Of a DNA stretch of 64,000 nucleotides, positions 34,783 through 44,240 are shown in pieces. A model generated the notes under the pieces. That model saw only the letters and a list, made by a program, of their open reading frames with translations, was not told the origin of the DNA and ran no database searches. The stretch is from the NCBI RefSeq assembly GCF_014898815.1, contig NW_026515547.1:1-64000 (forward strand), in the 5' to 3' direction. The translations under genes were made by a program, and so were the position numbers. The number at the start of each line of letters is the position of its first letter. The first letter of the stretch is position 1. The DNA is from Panonychus citri (Eukaryota; Arthropoda; Arachnida; Trombidiformes; Tetranychidae).

Positions 34783-34801
34783 CTTGAAATCGGCGCTTTT
34801 A
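34783..34801 (+). promoter_or_regulatory. orphan GCG-core element upstream of a relic cassette
   Basis: CTTGAAATCGGCGCTTTTA, identical to the element before V6, stands about 70 nt before a degenerate signal exon. It is a promoter-type element retained with a dead cassette. Confidence 0.6.
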
Positions 34802-34857
34802 GGTCTTAATTGTACAGTTTTCGATATTAAGCAAAATTATCACATTATCGAAATCAA

Positions 34858-35034
34858 ATGTCAATCAAAATTTATGTTCACCTTTCGTATGATTGTACAT
34901 TTTGTCGTCTTCAAACTATGGACTCAAAGGTGAGTAAATTGATTTGACAAGCAACTAATTAGTTGACTTTTGTTTGAATTTTTTTACATTCAAATCTACA
35001 AATTTCAAGTATATTGTAGTTGATGTAATCGAAG
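34858..35034 (+). pseudogene. relic sDscam-beta cassette, internally deleted
   Basis: After the orphan element comes a degenerate signal exon ending CTATGGACTCAAAG|GTGAGT (34929), comparable to CTATGGACAAGAAG at the end of the V6 signal exon but out of frame with its ATG. About 90 nt later GATGTAATCGAAGGTAAAAG (35018-35037) matches the end of a fourth exon (V6: GATGTAACAATCGAAGGTAA). Ig1 and most of Ig2 are gone. Confidence 0.55.
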
Positions 35035-35450
35035 GTAAAAGTTTGATTGTTTCGAAATTGAATCGAATTGTTTTATAGAAAAGGAAATTTTTTTATTGAT
35101 TGGATTCTCTTTCTGTAGTATTAAAACAAAAGAAATAAAAATTCAGGTAATTTAACTGGTGAAATTAATAAGTTGAGAAGTTACTTTCCAGTTTAAGTTA
35201 CATGTTTATAATTTGTTAGGTAATTTATATGCATAAATAATTAGTTAATTGTCAATAAATTTCAAATAACCTTGAAGCGACTATCAAGTTCAAGATTAAA
35301 GTTAAAGTGATAATTAGTATATAATTTGTATAAACAGGCAGGAAATTTAGAATGAAAAAATCTCATAGAAAAAGTGAAAGTTGATTAAAATTATCTGCTA
35401 TTTTAACTAAAAGAGTTTAATTTTTGACTAAATTAGTTTGACGATTATAA
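35035..35450. other. non-coding spacer between the relic cassette and the PIX gene
   Basis: AT-rich, no exon seen; should hold the 3' UTR of the minus-strand PIX gene. Confidence 0.4.
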
Positions 35451-37582
35451 TTATTTGAAGATGATGGATGCAAGTGAATCCACTTTGGCCGCTAATCTTT
35501 TACGTGATTGTGTCTCTTTTTTCAGGCAACAAGTAATTGATTCCATTTCGGTCTTTAAATTTCGTATCTCTTTTAAAATAGTCGATAACTCGGATCCATG
35601 TTTACCATCAATCGAAATGTCATTTTGATGGTTATTTGTTTTGTTGAGAGTATGTTTATCATTATCACGATTTTGTTGAATAATCTGAGTTCCGGTTAAC
35701 TTTGAACGATTACCTTGACAATAGGCTTCGATTACTTGTAGAATTGCCATATCGTTCATTTGTTTGGCATCCTCATTAGTGTTGACCTTATTCAATGAGT
35801 CTCGAGTTAACGTATTGTTCCCATCAAAATCACTACTAGAACTTGATGTACGATTTGGTGGATGGGGTAATAAACTTTTCCATGCCCAATATTTACTTCG
35901 ATTATTATCGGTAAGTGCTGATGATAAAGGGCTTTCAGGTGCTTGAATGGGATGGTGACTTGGACTAGCTCGAACTTCCTTCATTGGTGTTTCCAAGCAC
36001 TTTGAGGATTCAAGTTTACTTTTACATTTGTGCATCATACTGATCCATTTTCTTATATCTTCCGGGTTAACACAGGATAAAACGTATTTACCCGTTTCCT
36101 CGGAATTTGGATCAGCAACAAGAAGTTGAAAAATCGTCTTTGTAGACTGAATGTCAGGAAGACGAGGTAATGTTACATTGACCAGGTAAAGTTTGTCTTC
36201 ATAGACAAAAGATGTCATCTCATCAGAGACTGAGAGAAGTACCAAACATGTAGGAAAAAGTACAAGGTAGCGATCTTTTTTCACAGTTTCTGATGATGAT
36301 GGTGATTGTAAAACAGTAACTGGGCCCATATGAGAGACTGGACCTAAATCACCAATCGGTTCACCAGTTGTAGGCCAGGAACGAACATTACCAAGCATAA
36401 CTTCAAGTTCCATCTCTTTTTGTCGGCGAAGTTGAAGACAAGAAGAGACCAGATCACGGAAAACAAAACCAGCTCGTTGAATGTCCCCACGATCAGGATG
36501 AGCATCATTGGTGTACCTTTGTAATTCTTGAAGGTAAGACGGATATTTATCAAGATGTCGAAAAGTTAAACTGAGTCCACTTGTGAGTAGAATAAGGTAA
36601 TTGGTGTTAGGCTGAGATTGATTATTACTGTCCAGTGTCTCTTTCAACAGGGAGCAAACCTTTTCAGTTTGTTTCTCAATTAAATGAACAAATTTAGGAT
36701 GAATAGAACAGAAATTGAAATGAGCTTCCTTGATACCTGAAGCATGACTCATAAAACAACCACCAATTCTCATATCTTTGTTACTTTCCTCTCGAACGGT
36801 TTCAAGAGCAGAAGAAAATGTATCATGAACTTTGATTACTTTCTCATAAGCTTCGATAGCCATTTTTGTCTCCTCATCAGGTAATCTAATCAGTAAAATA
36901 ACAATTTGAATAATACAAAACATTAATTACACAAGATAAACCAATAGAGAGAAAGTAAAGAAACATACATATGAGATTCGTGTAAAGGTAAAAGATACGT
37001 TGATATATTATTCTGAAGTTCAGCGACATAATTTTTCTCCGTCTCAATTAGATCACTAAATACCTAAAGAAAAAGAAAAGAAAAAAGAAAAGAAAAAAAG
37101 TTATTTAGAGATATTAAAAATTGTCCATCGATTGTTTTTCTTTTAAAGGTGTGACCCATTCAACATTAAACATTCCATGGATCAATACTTACTGAGGTTC
37201 GATTTGATTGTAGATTGTGATCTTTATTAAATGTATCGATAAATTGTTGATCAAGAAGTGAATGTGCATGATCGGGTTGTAATGGAGTAACATAACCCGC
37301 TGGAAACCAACCAGTGATCCTTTTAGCAAGGTGAGTTCCTTCATACCAACCACCTTCAGGTGTTTGTGTTAATATAATTAAATCATCTTTTTGGAAGCAC
37401 AGTTCATCATTATTGGCACCTTTAAATGGATAAATGGCTTTAACAATTTTCAAATAATTTCTACTACTGGTTATACAACCAGAATCTGAATTTGAAATTA
37501 ATTCACATTTATCTTGTCGACTAATTGTATCTCCCTTATTATTATTTACAGCAACATCATCATTGTCAATAATTGAAGACAT
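35451..37582 (-). CDS. ARHGEF7: beta-PIX/ARHGEF7-like Rho guanine nucleotide exchange factor
   Basis: Three coding exons on the minus strand, 37582-37193, 37063-36969 and 36885-35451, in agreeing phase, 639 residues. An SH3 domain (about residues 45-105) reads VKAIYPFKGANNDELCFQKD, then GGWYEGTHLAKRITGWFPAG. A DH domain follows across exons 2-3 (VFSDLIETEKNYVAELQNNI), then a PH domain (KDRYLVLFPTCLVLLSVSD to IRKWISMMHKCKSKLE). The C-terminal coiled coil (STILKEIRNLKTEMESITCC) corresponds to the PIX trimerisation region. PIX activates Rac/Cdc42 and works with GIT and PAK at adhesions and synapses. There is no N-terminal CH domain. The gene lies wholly between sDscam cassettes V6 and V7, antisense to them. 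Confidence 0.9.
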
Positions 37583-38225
37583 AATTGGAGATAAACATTA
37601 CACTTTCTATTAGAAAAAAAAGAGGTAAAACTAGACAATTAAAATGGAAAACAAAAATAATAATTAAAACAAATTCACAATTAGAAACATCAACCAAACC
37701 TTTAATCTTTAAATGTTTTGGTTTAAAGATCTCCGAATGAGTCATTTGAAACCCACACCAGTTTCCATGGAAACGACCAGAGGCGCGATTTTCGTTCCAT
37801 TCAAAACTTTTCCCTTCGAACATTTTTTTTGCTCTTTTGCACTGATGGACATTAGAGTAAGTTCGCAAATTTGATTAATGATAATTGATTAAGTTCTTAA
37901 TTGTTCGTATTGATATTGATATGGACTCTTTGATGATTAAATTGGAGTTTGAAACATCATTCATTCATTCATTGTCGAATTAACTTTAGAATTTATTAAT
38001 TTTTCTTTTTAAATTTTCTATTTTCTATTCAGTTGAAACAATTGAAACATCGAACATGTGATTTATTTACATTTCCAAGTAATTAGATGGTCGATTGTTT
38101 GTTTTAAACGAAAATTAAGTTTGTAACGGTAAATCTGAATGCTCCGTTCCAAACGAAATTTCCTCAAATCTTTGGGCCCAATTTTGTATTTCTATTTATG
38201 ATAAAGTCTATTGAATCAATTCTTA
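37583..38225. other. spacer holding the PIX promoter (-) and leading into cassette V7 (+)
   Basis: Non-coding and AT-rich. The minus-strand 5' UTR and promoter of PIX should lie in the first few hundred bases. A short less AT-rich patch (37750-37800) is the only compositional feature. The V7 promoter element starts at 38226. Confidence 0.4.
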
Positions 38226-38244
38226 CTTAAAATCGGCGCTTTGA
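38226..38244 (+). promoter_or_regulatory. GCG-core element upstream of cassette V7
   Basis: CTTAAAATCGGCGCTTTGA, about 93 nt before the V7 ATG. It survives directly downstream of the PIX gene, so PIX does not separate V7 from its own element. Confidence 0.65.
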
Positions 38245-38337
38245 TGACCATTTACAAAGATTTTCATCATTTCTAGTCATCAATTCATTCAAATGTTTAT
38301 AATCCAAATGAAAGGTAACATAGAATTTGTTTTCGAA

Positions 38338-39164
38338 ATGTCTTTGTGCTATTTTATCGTTACAATATTATTTTTCAGCTCATCTTATGGACAAGAAGGT
38401 GAATATTCAATCAATATTGATTTATTAATACCTACTAATTGACTCTAAATTCTTACAGCTCCAAAGGTCACTCCATTTTCATCCTTAGTCAAGCCAGTGG
38501 TTGGAGGTAAAACTTCATTCACTTGTCAAAGTCTCTATGGTTCACCACCACTCCAAGTGAATTGGTATAAAGATGGAAAAGAAATTGGAGATTCTTCATT
38601 TGTCCGAATTAAATCACATGAAGATCCATCAGTACTAATAATCGAATCAGTTAAATCAACTCATTCTGGAAACTACACTTGTAAAATATCCAATAGATTT
38701 GGACATGATTCTTACTCTACTGAACTCATTGTTGAAGGTTGAGTATTTAGACTTGATACATTAGTTTACTAAATGAAAATTACTCTTTTTCCTAGGATCA
38801 CCTAATTGGATTGAGAAACCTACAGATATAAAATCTAATTACGGCGAAACGATCAAAATTAATTGTCTTGTCTCCGGTTACCCTAAACCCAAAGTTCAAT
38901 GGAGGAGATTCAAAGGTAACTTTGAATTTGTGGGAATATGAAAATTTGAAGACTCCATCATTATTATCTGTTTGTTGATTATTTTCTTAGATTCATCCTG
39001 GTTTAATCTTCCATCAGATTATATTTCTGAATATAATATTAAACAATTAGGCGATGATTTGATCATCTCAAATGTCAATCGTGATCTAAATGGTCGATTT
39101 GGTTGTTCAATTTCGAATGGGATAAAACCTGATCTTTGGGCTGAATTTGATGTTTCTATTCAGG
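38338..39164 (+). CDS. sDscam-beta: sDscam-beta variable cassette V7 (signal peptide, Ig1, Ig2)
   Basis: Exons 38338-38398, 38459-38737, 38796-38915 and 38991-39164, all phase 1. The signal peptide is MSLCYFIVTILFFSSSYGQE. Ig1: VVGGKTSFTCQSLYGSPPLQ, VNWYKDGKEIGDSSFVRIKS, NYTCKISNRFGHDSY. Ig2: SPNWIEKPTDIKSNYGETIK, INCLVSGYPKPKVQWRRFKG, FGCSISNGIKPDLWAEFDVS. Its Ig1 exon is nearly identical to that of V10 over more than 100 nt, whereas the Ig2 exons are not. It is the first cassette downstream of the antisense PIX gene. Confidence 0.88.
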
Positions 39165-39191
39165 GTAAAGTTGTAATTCTTGTTATTATCA

Positions 39192-39210
39192 CTTGAAATC
39201 GGCGCTTTTA
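39192..39210 (+). promoter_or_regulatory. GCG-core element upstream of cassette V8
   Basis: CTTGAAATCGGCGCTTTTA, about 102 nt before the V8 ATG. Confidence 0.65.
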
Positions 39211-39312
39211 TGCCTTTTTATCATAAATGTTATGGTTTGTATTATCGAAGTGTTTGTCTGACCAGGAACAGGAATCTAAATCAACGTCTAGTGTTGACAA
39301 GAGCTTTGAATC

Positions 39313-40143
39313 ATGTTTGTTGGGGTGTTTCTTGTGATACTGTCGATTAAAACAGTTCATGGACTCGAAAGTAAGTTGAATGTTTTCGAAACAATTTATT
39401 TCTAAACAAAGTTTGTACTCTTTATTAGGTCCAAAGGTGAATCCTTTTGCTCAAGCTATTAAACCAGTGATTGGAGGTAAGACTTCATTCACTTGTCAAA
39501 GTCTTTCCGGATCATCTCCTCTTCAAATAACTTGGTTCAAAGATGGAAAAGAGATTTTTGATTCTTCGGAAATCAGAATTAGGAACATTGAAGATTCGTC
39601 TTTATTAATTATCGACTCAATCAAATCGAGTCACTCAGGAAATTACACTTGCAAAATAACCAATAGGTTTGGTCATGATTCTTACACAACTGAACTTGTT
39701 GTTGAAGGTAAATTAGGAAACAACAATTGTATTGATATTGGAACATCTTAATAAATATTGTCTTCTATTTGATTAGGATCTCCCAATTGGATTGAGAAAC
39801 CAAAGGATATTAAATCTCATTACGGTGAAACAATTACAGTTAATTGTCTTGTCTCTGGATATCCTAAACCTAAGGTACAATGGAAGAGACTTGAAGGTAA
39901 ACCAGAGACATAATCTCAATTTCTTTTTCCGTTCTAATTTGAATCATTTGATTTTCTTTCCATTCATAGGATTAACTTGGTTAAACATTGGATCATCTGG
40001 CTATTCAGAATCAAAGATGCAACAATTAGGAGATAAATTAACGATTCGAAATGTAACAAGATCGACCAATGGACGATATGGATGTTCAATATCAAACGGA
40101 TTGAAACCTGATCTTTGGTCAGAATTTGATATTTCAATCAAGG
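39313..40143 (+). CDS. sDscam-beta: sDscam-beta variable cassette V8 (signal peptide, Ig1, Ig2)
   Basis: Exons 39313-39370, 39429-39707, 39777-39896 and 39970-40143, all phase 1. The signal peptide is MFVGVFLVILSIKTVHGLE. Ig1: VIGGKTSFTCQSLSGSSPLQ, ITWFKDGKEIFDSSEIRIRN, NYTCKITNRFGHDSY. Ig2: SPNWIEKPKDIKSHYGETIT, VNCLVSGYPKPKVQWKRLEG, YGCSISNGLKPDLWSEFDIS. The shared exon-3 sequence places it with V5 and V7. The donor after IKG is GTAAAA. Confidence 0.88.
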
Positions 40144-40164
40144 GTAAAATCTTTATTCATATCT

Positions 40165-40183
40165 CTTGAAATCGGCGCTTTTA
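40165..40183 (+). promoter_or_regulatory. GCG-core element upstream of pseudo-cassette V9
   Basis: CTTGAAATCGGCGCTTTTA, still intact although the cassette it precedes is dead. Confidence 0.6.
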
Positions 40184-40267
40184 GGTCTATTGGAAACATT
40201 GGAAATATTATCATCAAGATTTTCCAATATTATTTGATCTTTTTGTCTAAATTTTCGTTGAGTTAAA

Positions 40268-41062
40268 ATGATTAGTTCTTCATAACGTTTTTCTTATTGA
40301 CAACAAAGTAGTTTTAGAATATAAAGTAAGTAAATGATGCTAAAAATTAACTAATATTCTGTTACTTTAATTGTTTCTTTTTTCTTTTCAGACCCAAAAT
40401 TTGCTCCATTTTTCAATTATTAAACTGATGCTTGGAGGCTAAACTTGACTTACATGTCAAAGTTCAGGTTCAGGATCGGAACTTTTTACTGCTAAATAGT
40501 ATAAAGACGTGCAGTATTCATCATTAATTAGAATAGAATCAAGAGTCATCGATGTTGATTATTGGTTTGATTTCTTTGACTCATTTGGGGGGAAATTATA
40601 ATAGTAAAATGTTCAATAGATTTGGTCATGATTCTTATACGATGAAATGGTTGACAGAATTAATTTCTCATGTTGATAATCTCATCTTGTTAATTGTGAA
40701 TAGTTGGATTGTATATTGTTTCCTCATTGGAATGAAAACCTCAACTATTTACGATTAAATCTCGGTGTAACAATTAAGCTCGATTTTCGAGTCTTAGACT
40801 ACCCTAGAACCAAAGTGCAATGGAAAAAAATTTAAAGGTAATTTTAAACATAATATCAATTCCATTTTCATTGATTCTTATTGATTCTTTTAGATTCAAT
40901 AATAAACTTGATTGGTCGTAATTCGGTATTAAGCAGTTTGATGGTGGATTGATTATCACCAATATGACTCGAATCATCAACTGACATCATGGAAAGTATT
41001 GGCTCAGTTTCAAACGGAATCTCTTCAGATCTTTGGACTGAATTTTATATTTCTATTCAAGG
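40268..41062 (+). pseudogene. sDscam-beta pseudo-cassette V9
   Basis: All four exon positions are recognisable but broken. The signal exon (40268-40326) has stops. The Ig1 region (from about 40392) has stops after PFFNY and again at GG*T*LTCQSSG, yet keeps NRFGHDSY near 40612-40640. The first Ig2 half (about 40720-40837) is degenerate, although the NCL-type and QWKK regions are still visible. The second half (about 40894-41062) retains SVSNGISSDLWTEFYISIQG before an altered donor (GGCAATG). It cannot encode an isoform. Its upstream element and length show it was once a complete cassette. Confidence 0.85.
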
Positions 41063-41078
41063 CAATGTGAATATTAAG

Positions 41079-41097
41079 CTTGAACTCGGCGCTTTTT
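41079..41097 (+). promoter_or_regulatory. GCG-core element upstream of cassette V10
   Basis: CTTGAACTCGGCGCTTTTT, about 97 nt before the V10 ATG. Confidence 0.65.
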
Positions 41098-41194
41098 ATT
41101 CAATTCAAAGCAAAGTCTTCTGTCAGTGTCGAGGTTATCCTTTTGTTTACTTTGTTGGTCATCAAAAACACCACTGACCGTCTAGTTGGACAAC

Positions 41195-42035
41195 ATGTTT
41201 GTCCAGTTCATCCTCGTAGTCTTGTTTTACATCAATCAGGAAAGTTATGGACAAGACAGTGAGTAGATTCAAGTTATCAAATATTCAATTGTGATTAATT
41301 CTGTTTTTTTTTCTTTGTTATCTAATCATGTCTTTTAGTACCAAAAGTGAATCCATTTGTTGCCGCAATTAAACCAGTGATTGGAGGTAAAACTTCATTC
41401 ACTTGTCAAAGTCTCTATGGTTCACCACCACTCCAAGTGAATTGGTTTAAAGATGGAAAAGAAATAGGAGATTCTTCATTTGTCCGAATTAAATCACATG
41501 AAGATCCATCAATCCTAATAATCGAATCAATTCAATCGACTCATTCTGGAAATTATTCGTGCAAAATGTTCAATAGGTTTGGACACGATTCTTATACCGC
41601 TGAACTTTTTGTTGAAGGTGATTGATTTTTTTTCAACTTCTTATTGAGTTTTTTAATTAATGAATATTTTTATGTATCTTAGGAGCACCTAATTGGGTTG
41701 AGAAGCCTAAAAGTGTGAAATCCAATGTAAACCAAACAGTGACCATCAGCTGTTCAGCCTCTGGTTACCCAAAGGCTAAAGTTTATTGGAAAATATATAA
41801 AAGTAAGTTATCATTATATCTTATTGAACTGAATTAAGATTAATTTGATTCATTTTAATAGATTCAATTTGGGCAAATCTTGAGGATAATCTGAAACCAT
41901 CAATTAAGATCAATAACTCACACGGAAAATTAACTATTCATAATATCAACCGTAATCTCGTTGGAAAATATGCTTGCTTCGTTTCTAATGGAATCAAACC
42001 TGATTTATGGTCAGAATTTGATCTCGAAGTTCAGG
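41195..42035 (+). CDS. sDscam-beta: sDscam-beta variable cassette V10 (signal peptide, Ig1, Ig2)
   Basis: Exons 41195-41258, 41339-41617, 41683-41802 and 41862-42035, all phase 1. The signal peptide is MFVQFILVVLFYINQESYGQ. Ig1: VIGGKTSFTCQSLYGSPPLQ, VNWFKDGKEIGDSSFVRIKS, NYSCKMFNRFGHDSY. Ig2 is more divergent: APNWVEKPKSVKSNVNQTVT, ISCSASGYPKAKVYWKIYKS, YACFVSNGIKPDLWSEFDLE. The Ig1 exon matches V7 almost base for base while Ig2 does not, which suggests exon-limited gene conversion. Confidence 0.88.
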
Positions 42036-42188
42036 GTAAACAATGATTAATCTTCGATATCTATCATGGTGCTCATGTGATCTACAAAACTCTTCATTCA
42101 ACTTTTCTATTAACGATCGCGATTCGTCATGGTATCGATCTCCCAATTCTTTTAATTATTTTTCTATTATTTTTTATCAAATTTTCAT

Positions 42189-42203
42189 AGATCGCGGTCA
42201 AGC
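42189..42203 (+). promoter_or_regulatory. GCG-core element upstream of cassette V11
   Basis: AGATCGCGGTCAAGC lies about 95 nt before the V11 ATG. It shares AGATCGCGGT with the V2 element. The GGCGCTTTT form is absent from this spacer. Confidence 0.35.
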
Positions 42204-42298
42204 TTATGTCATTTAGTATTTTCAACTGATTGGTTGTTAAAATTTCCTCAATTCGATCTGATTTCCAACTCGATTGTTGATTAGGTTGTACTGTCAAA

Positions 42299-43100
42299 AT
42301 GTTTCATCAACTAATAGTTTTTTTCGTCCTCAGTTGCTCAATAACTTGTCAAGGTAATTTCTAACTTAAATTATCGTTATTCTGAGAAAACATTGAATTG
42401 AATTTTCTCTTACAGATCCGCCAAGAATAACTCCATTCAACTTTCCACATAGTCCAGTTATTGGAAGATCATCTTTGGTTTATTGTTTAGCTGAAATTGG
42501 TACACCACCGATAACATATCAATGGCTACGAAATAATGAACCGATTGACCATCAAGAAGGTTTAAAAGTTACGATTGAACCGATTACCAGTGCATTTGGA
42601 TTGGTCATTCAATCGGTTTCAGTTCAATTTTCTGGTAATTACACTTGTATTGCACGAAATATGTTTGGTGAAGATAAATTTTCAGCTCCATTGATTGTCA
42701 AAGGTAAATACTTAGATTGTCAACATTATTCTGATAATTTATATTGATAGTTTGTTAATTGTTTCATATTACTAAAGGGCCGCCAGTATGGATTAACACT
42801 TCATCCGCTGATTACAAAGCTCACCATGGTTCAAACATTGATCTGATCTGTCAAGCTGAAGGCTTTCCTACTCCTCAAATACAATGGATAAAGAAAACTG
42901 GACAAAGTAATTGTTGAGAAACTTTTAATCACTAGTTTATAACTCATTTACTTTTATTAATCCAGTTAGATCAAGGGAATCACCAATCGGTTCAAAATTG
43001 TCATTGAAAAATGCAAACAAACAAGATGAAGGTTCCTATGAATGCTTAGCTGTGAACGAATTAGGATCCATCACTAAATCAATTATGGTAACAATTTCGG
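42299..43100 (+). CDS. sDscam-beta: sDscam-beta variable cassette V11 (divergent; signal peptide, Ig1, Ig2)
   Basis: Exons 42299-42353, 42416-42703, 42778-42906 and 42966-43100, all phase 1. The signal peptide is MFHQLIVFFVLSCSITCQ. Ig1 lacks the GGKTSFTCQS signature and reads VIGRSSLVYCLAEIGTPPIT, QWLRNNEPID, NYTCIARNMFGEDKF. Ig2 has PPVWINTSSADYKAHHGSNI, LICQAEGFPTPQIQWIKKTG, and a short last exon with YECLAVNELGSITKS in place of the NG.xPDLWxEF motif of V1-V10. Both Ig2 exons differ in length from the other cassettes (129 and 135 nt). These look like ordinary Dscam Ig domains, so V11 may resemble the ancestral state. Confidence 0.85.
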
Positions 43101-43215
43101 GTGAGAATTAGACTCTAACATTTAATCATCTTTGAATGGAGCACAATAATTAACTCTAATCAAAACTTGATTCTCGCATTTGTAACAAATGTTTTCTTAC
43201 GTCAAGTTTTAAAAA

Positions 43216-43228
43216 AGGCGGTTTAATG
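43216..43228 (+). promoter_or_regulatory. GCG-core element upstream of cassette V12
   Basis: AGGCGGTTTAATG stands about 100 nt before the V12 ATG and shares GCGGTTTAAT with the V2 element. Confidence 0.35.
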
Positions 43229-43328
43229 AATCTCTTGTCTATGAATCGAAATGGTTCATTATTAATTGTCTTACAAATCACTTAATTTAAATTATCCTTC
43301 ATCTTAAACGATTGATTAGTCTCGCGAA

Positions 43329-44074
43329 ATGTTATCAATCCTTTTGATACAATTAACTTTGCTTTTCAGCGTTAATGCAATAGGCAAGTACGAAAATTTG
43401 ATTTCTCATCGATATCTTATTAACTAATGAAGACTATTTTTTTTCACTTGTTCAGGTCAACCTAAAGTTCAACCTTTTACCTTCCCAAATGAAATACAAT
43501 TGAATCAACCACTTCTTGCTATTTTCTGCAATGCCCTTGATGGTGAAAAACCAATTCACTTTGAATGGTTAAAAGATGGACAACCAATCAACCAGAATCA
43601 TGATAATGTTATTCGTAATCATGATATGGGCTCATTATTGGAACTGAGAAATATGAAAAGAGATCACATCGGAAATTATACTTGTCTTGCTCGTAATCAC
43701 ATTGGAACTGATTCATTCACTTCGACTCTTTTGATGAAAGGTTGATTATCATCATCAGTTTAATTAAATTGTTCTAATTGTTGTTTTTCCTTTTGTGTCA
43801 ACAGTTCCAGTTGATTGGGTTCATGAGCCTCAAGATGCTGATCTTGTCTCTGGACAGAAAGTAAACATTTCATGTTCAGCTTTTGGTTATCCGATTCCTA
43901 AAATCAGCTGGAGATTTAAAAATAATCTTGATGAACTTTTAATTACCTCTGATTATTATTCTTCCTCTTTAACTTTTAATCCAATCTCTTTATCCAATTC
44001 AGGGAAATATGAATGCAAAGCTGAGAACGATAATGGTTCTCCTTTGATTAAATTAATCACAATTAATGTTGTTG
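43329..44074 (+). CDS. sDscam-beta: sDscam-beta variable cassette V12 (3-exon form; signal peptide, Ig1, unsplit Ig2)
   Basis: Exons 43329-43383, 43456-43740 and 43805-44074, phase 1. The signal peptide is MLSILLIQLTLLFSVNAIG. The first intron has a GC donor (ATAG|GCAAGT). Ig1: LLAIFCNALDGEKPIHFEWL, NYTCLARNHIGTDSF. Ig2 is a single exon instead of two: VPVDWVHEPQDADLVSGQKV, NISCSAFGYPIPKISWRF, YECKAENDNGSPLIK. The last donor GTTG|GTAATT is in phase with the constant exon 166 nt further on. This cassette sits next to the constant region and might be the original 5' end from which the array grew, having either lost or never gained the Ig2 intron. Confidence 0.86.
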
Positions 44075-44240
44075 GTAATTCTTGTTTCTTTCAGATGATT
44101 ACTTTTACTAATGAAGGTTTTGAATAGATTGTCATGAAAGCGCCTCTCTCAAGTTAATTTTGTTTTTTCTTTGCAGTCGAAAAGACTTGATTGTTTCTCT
44201 TTTCTAATGTTTTCTATCACTTTTTCTTAATTGTTTACAG

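Noticed and set aside
28922..44074. CRISPR-like or satellite array
   Set aside because: The periodicity is of about 0.8-1 kb gene cassettes with coding exons, not short repeats with spacers.
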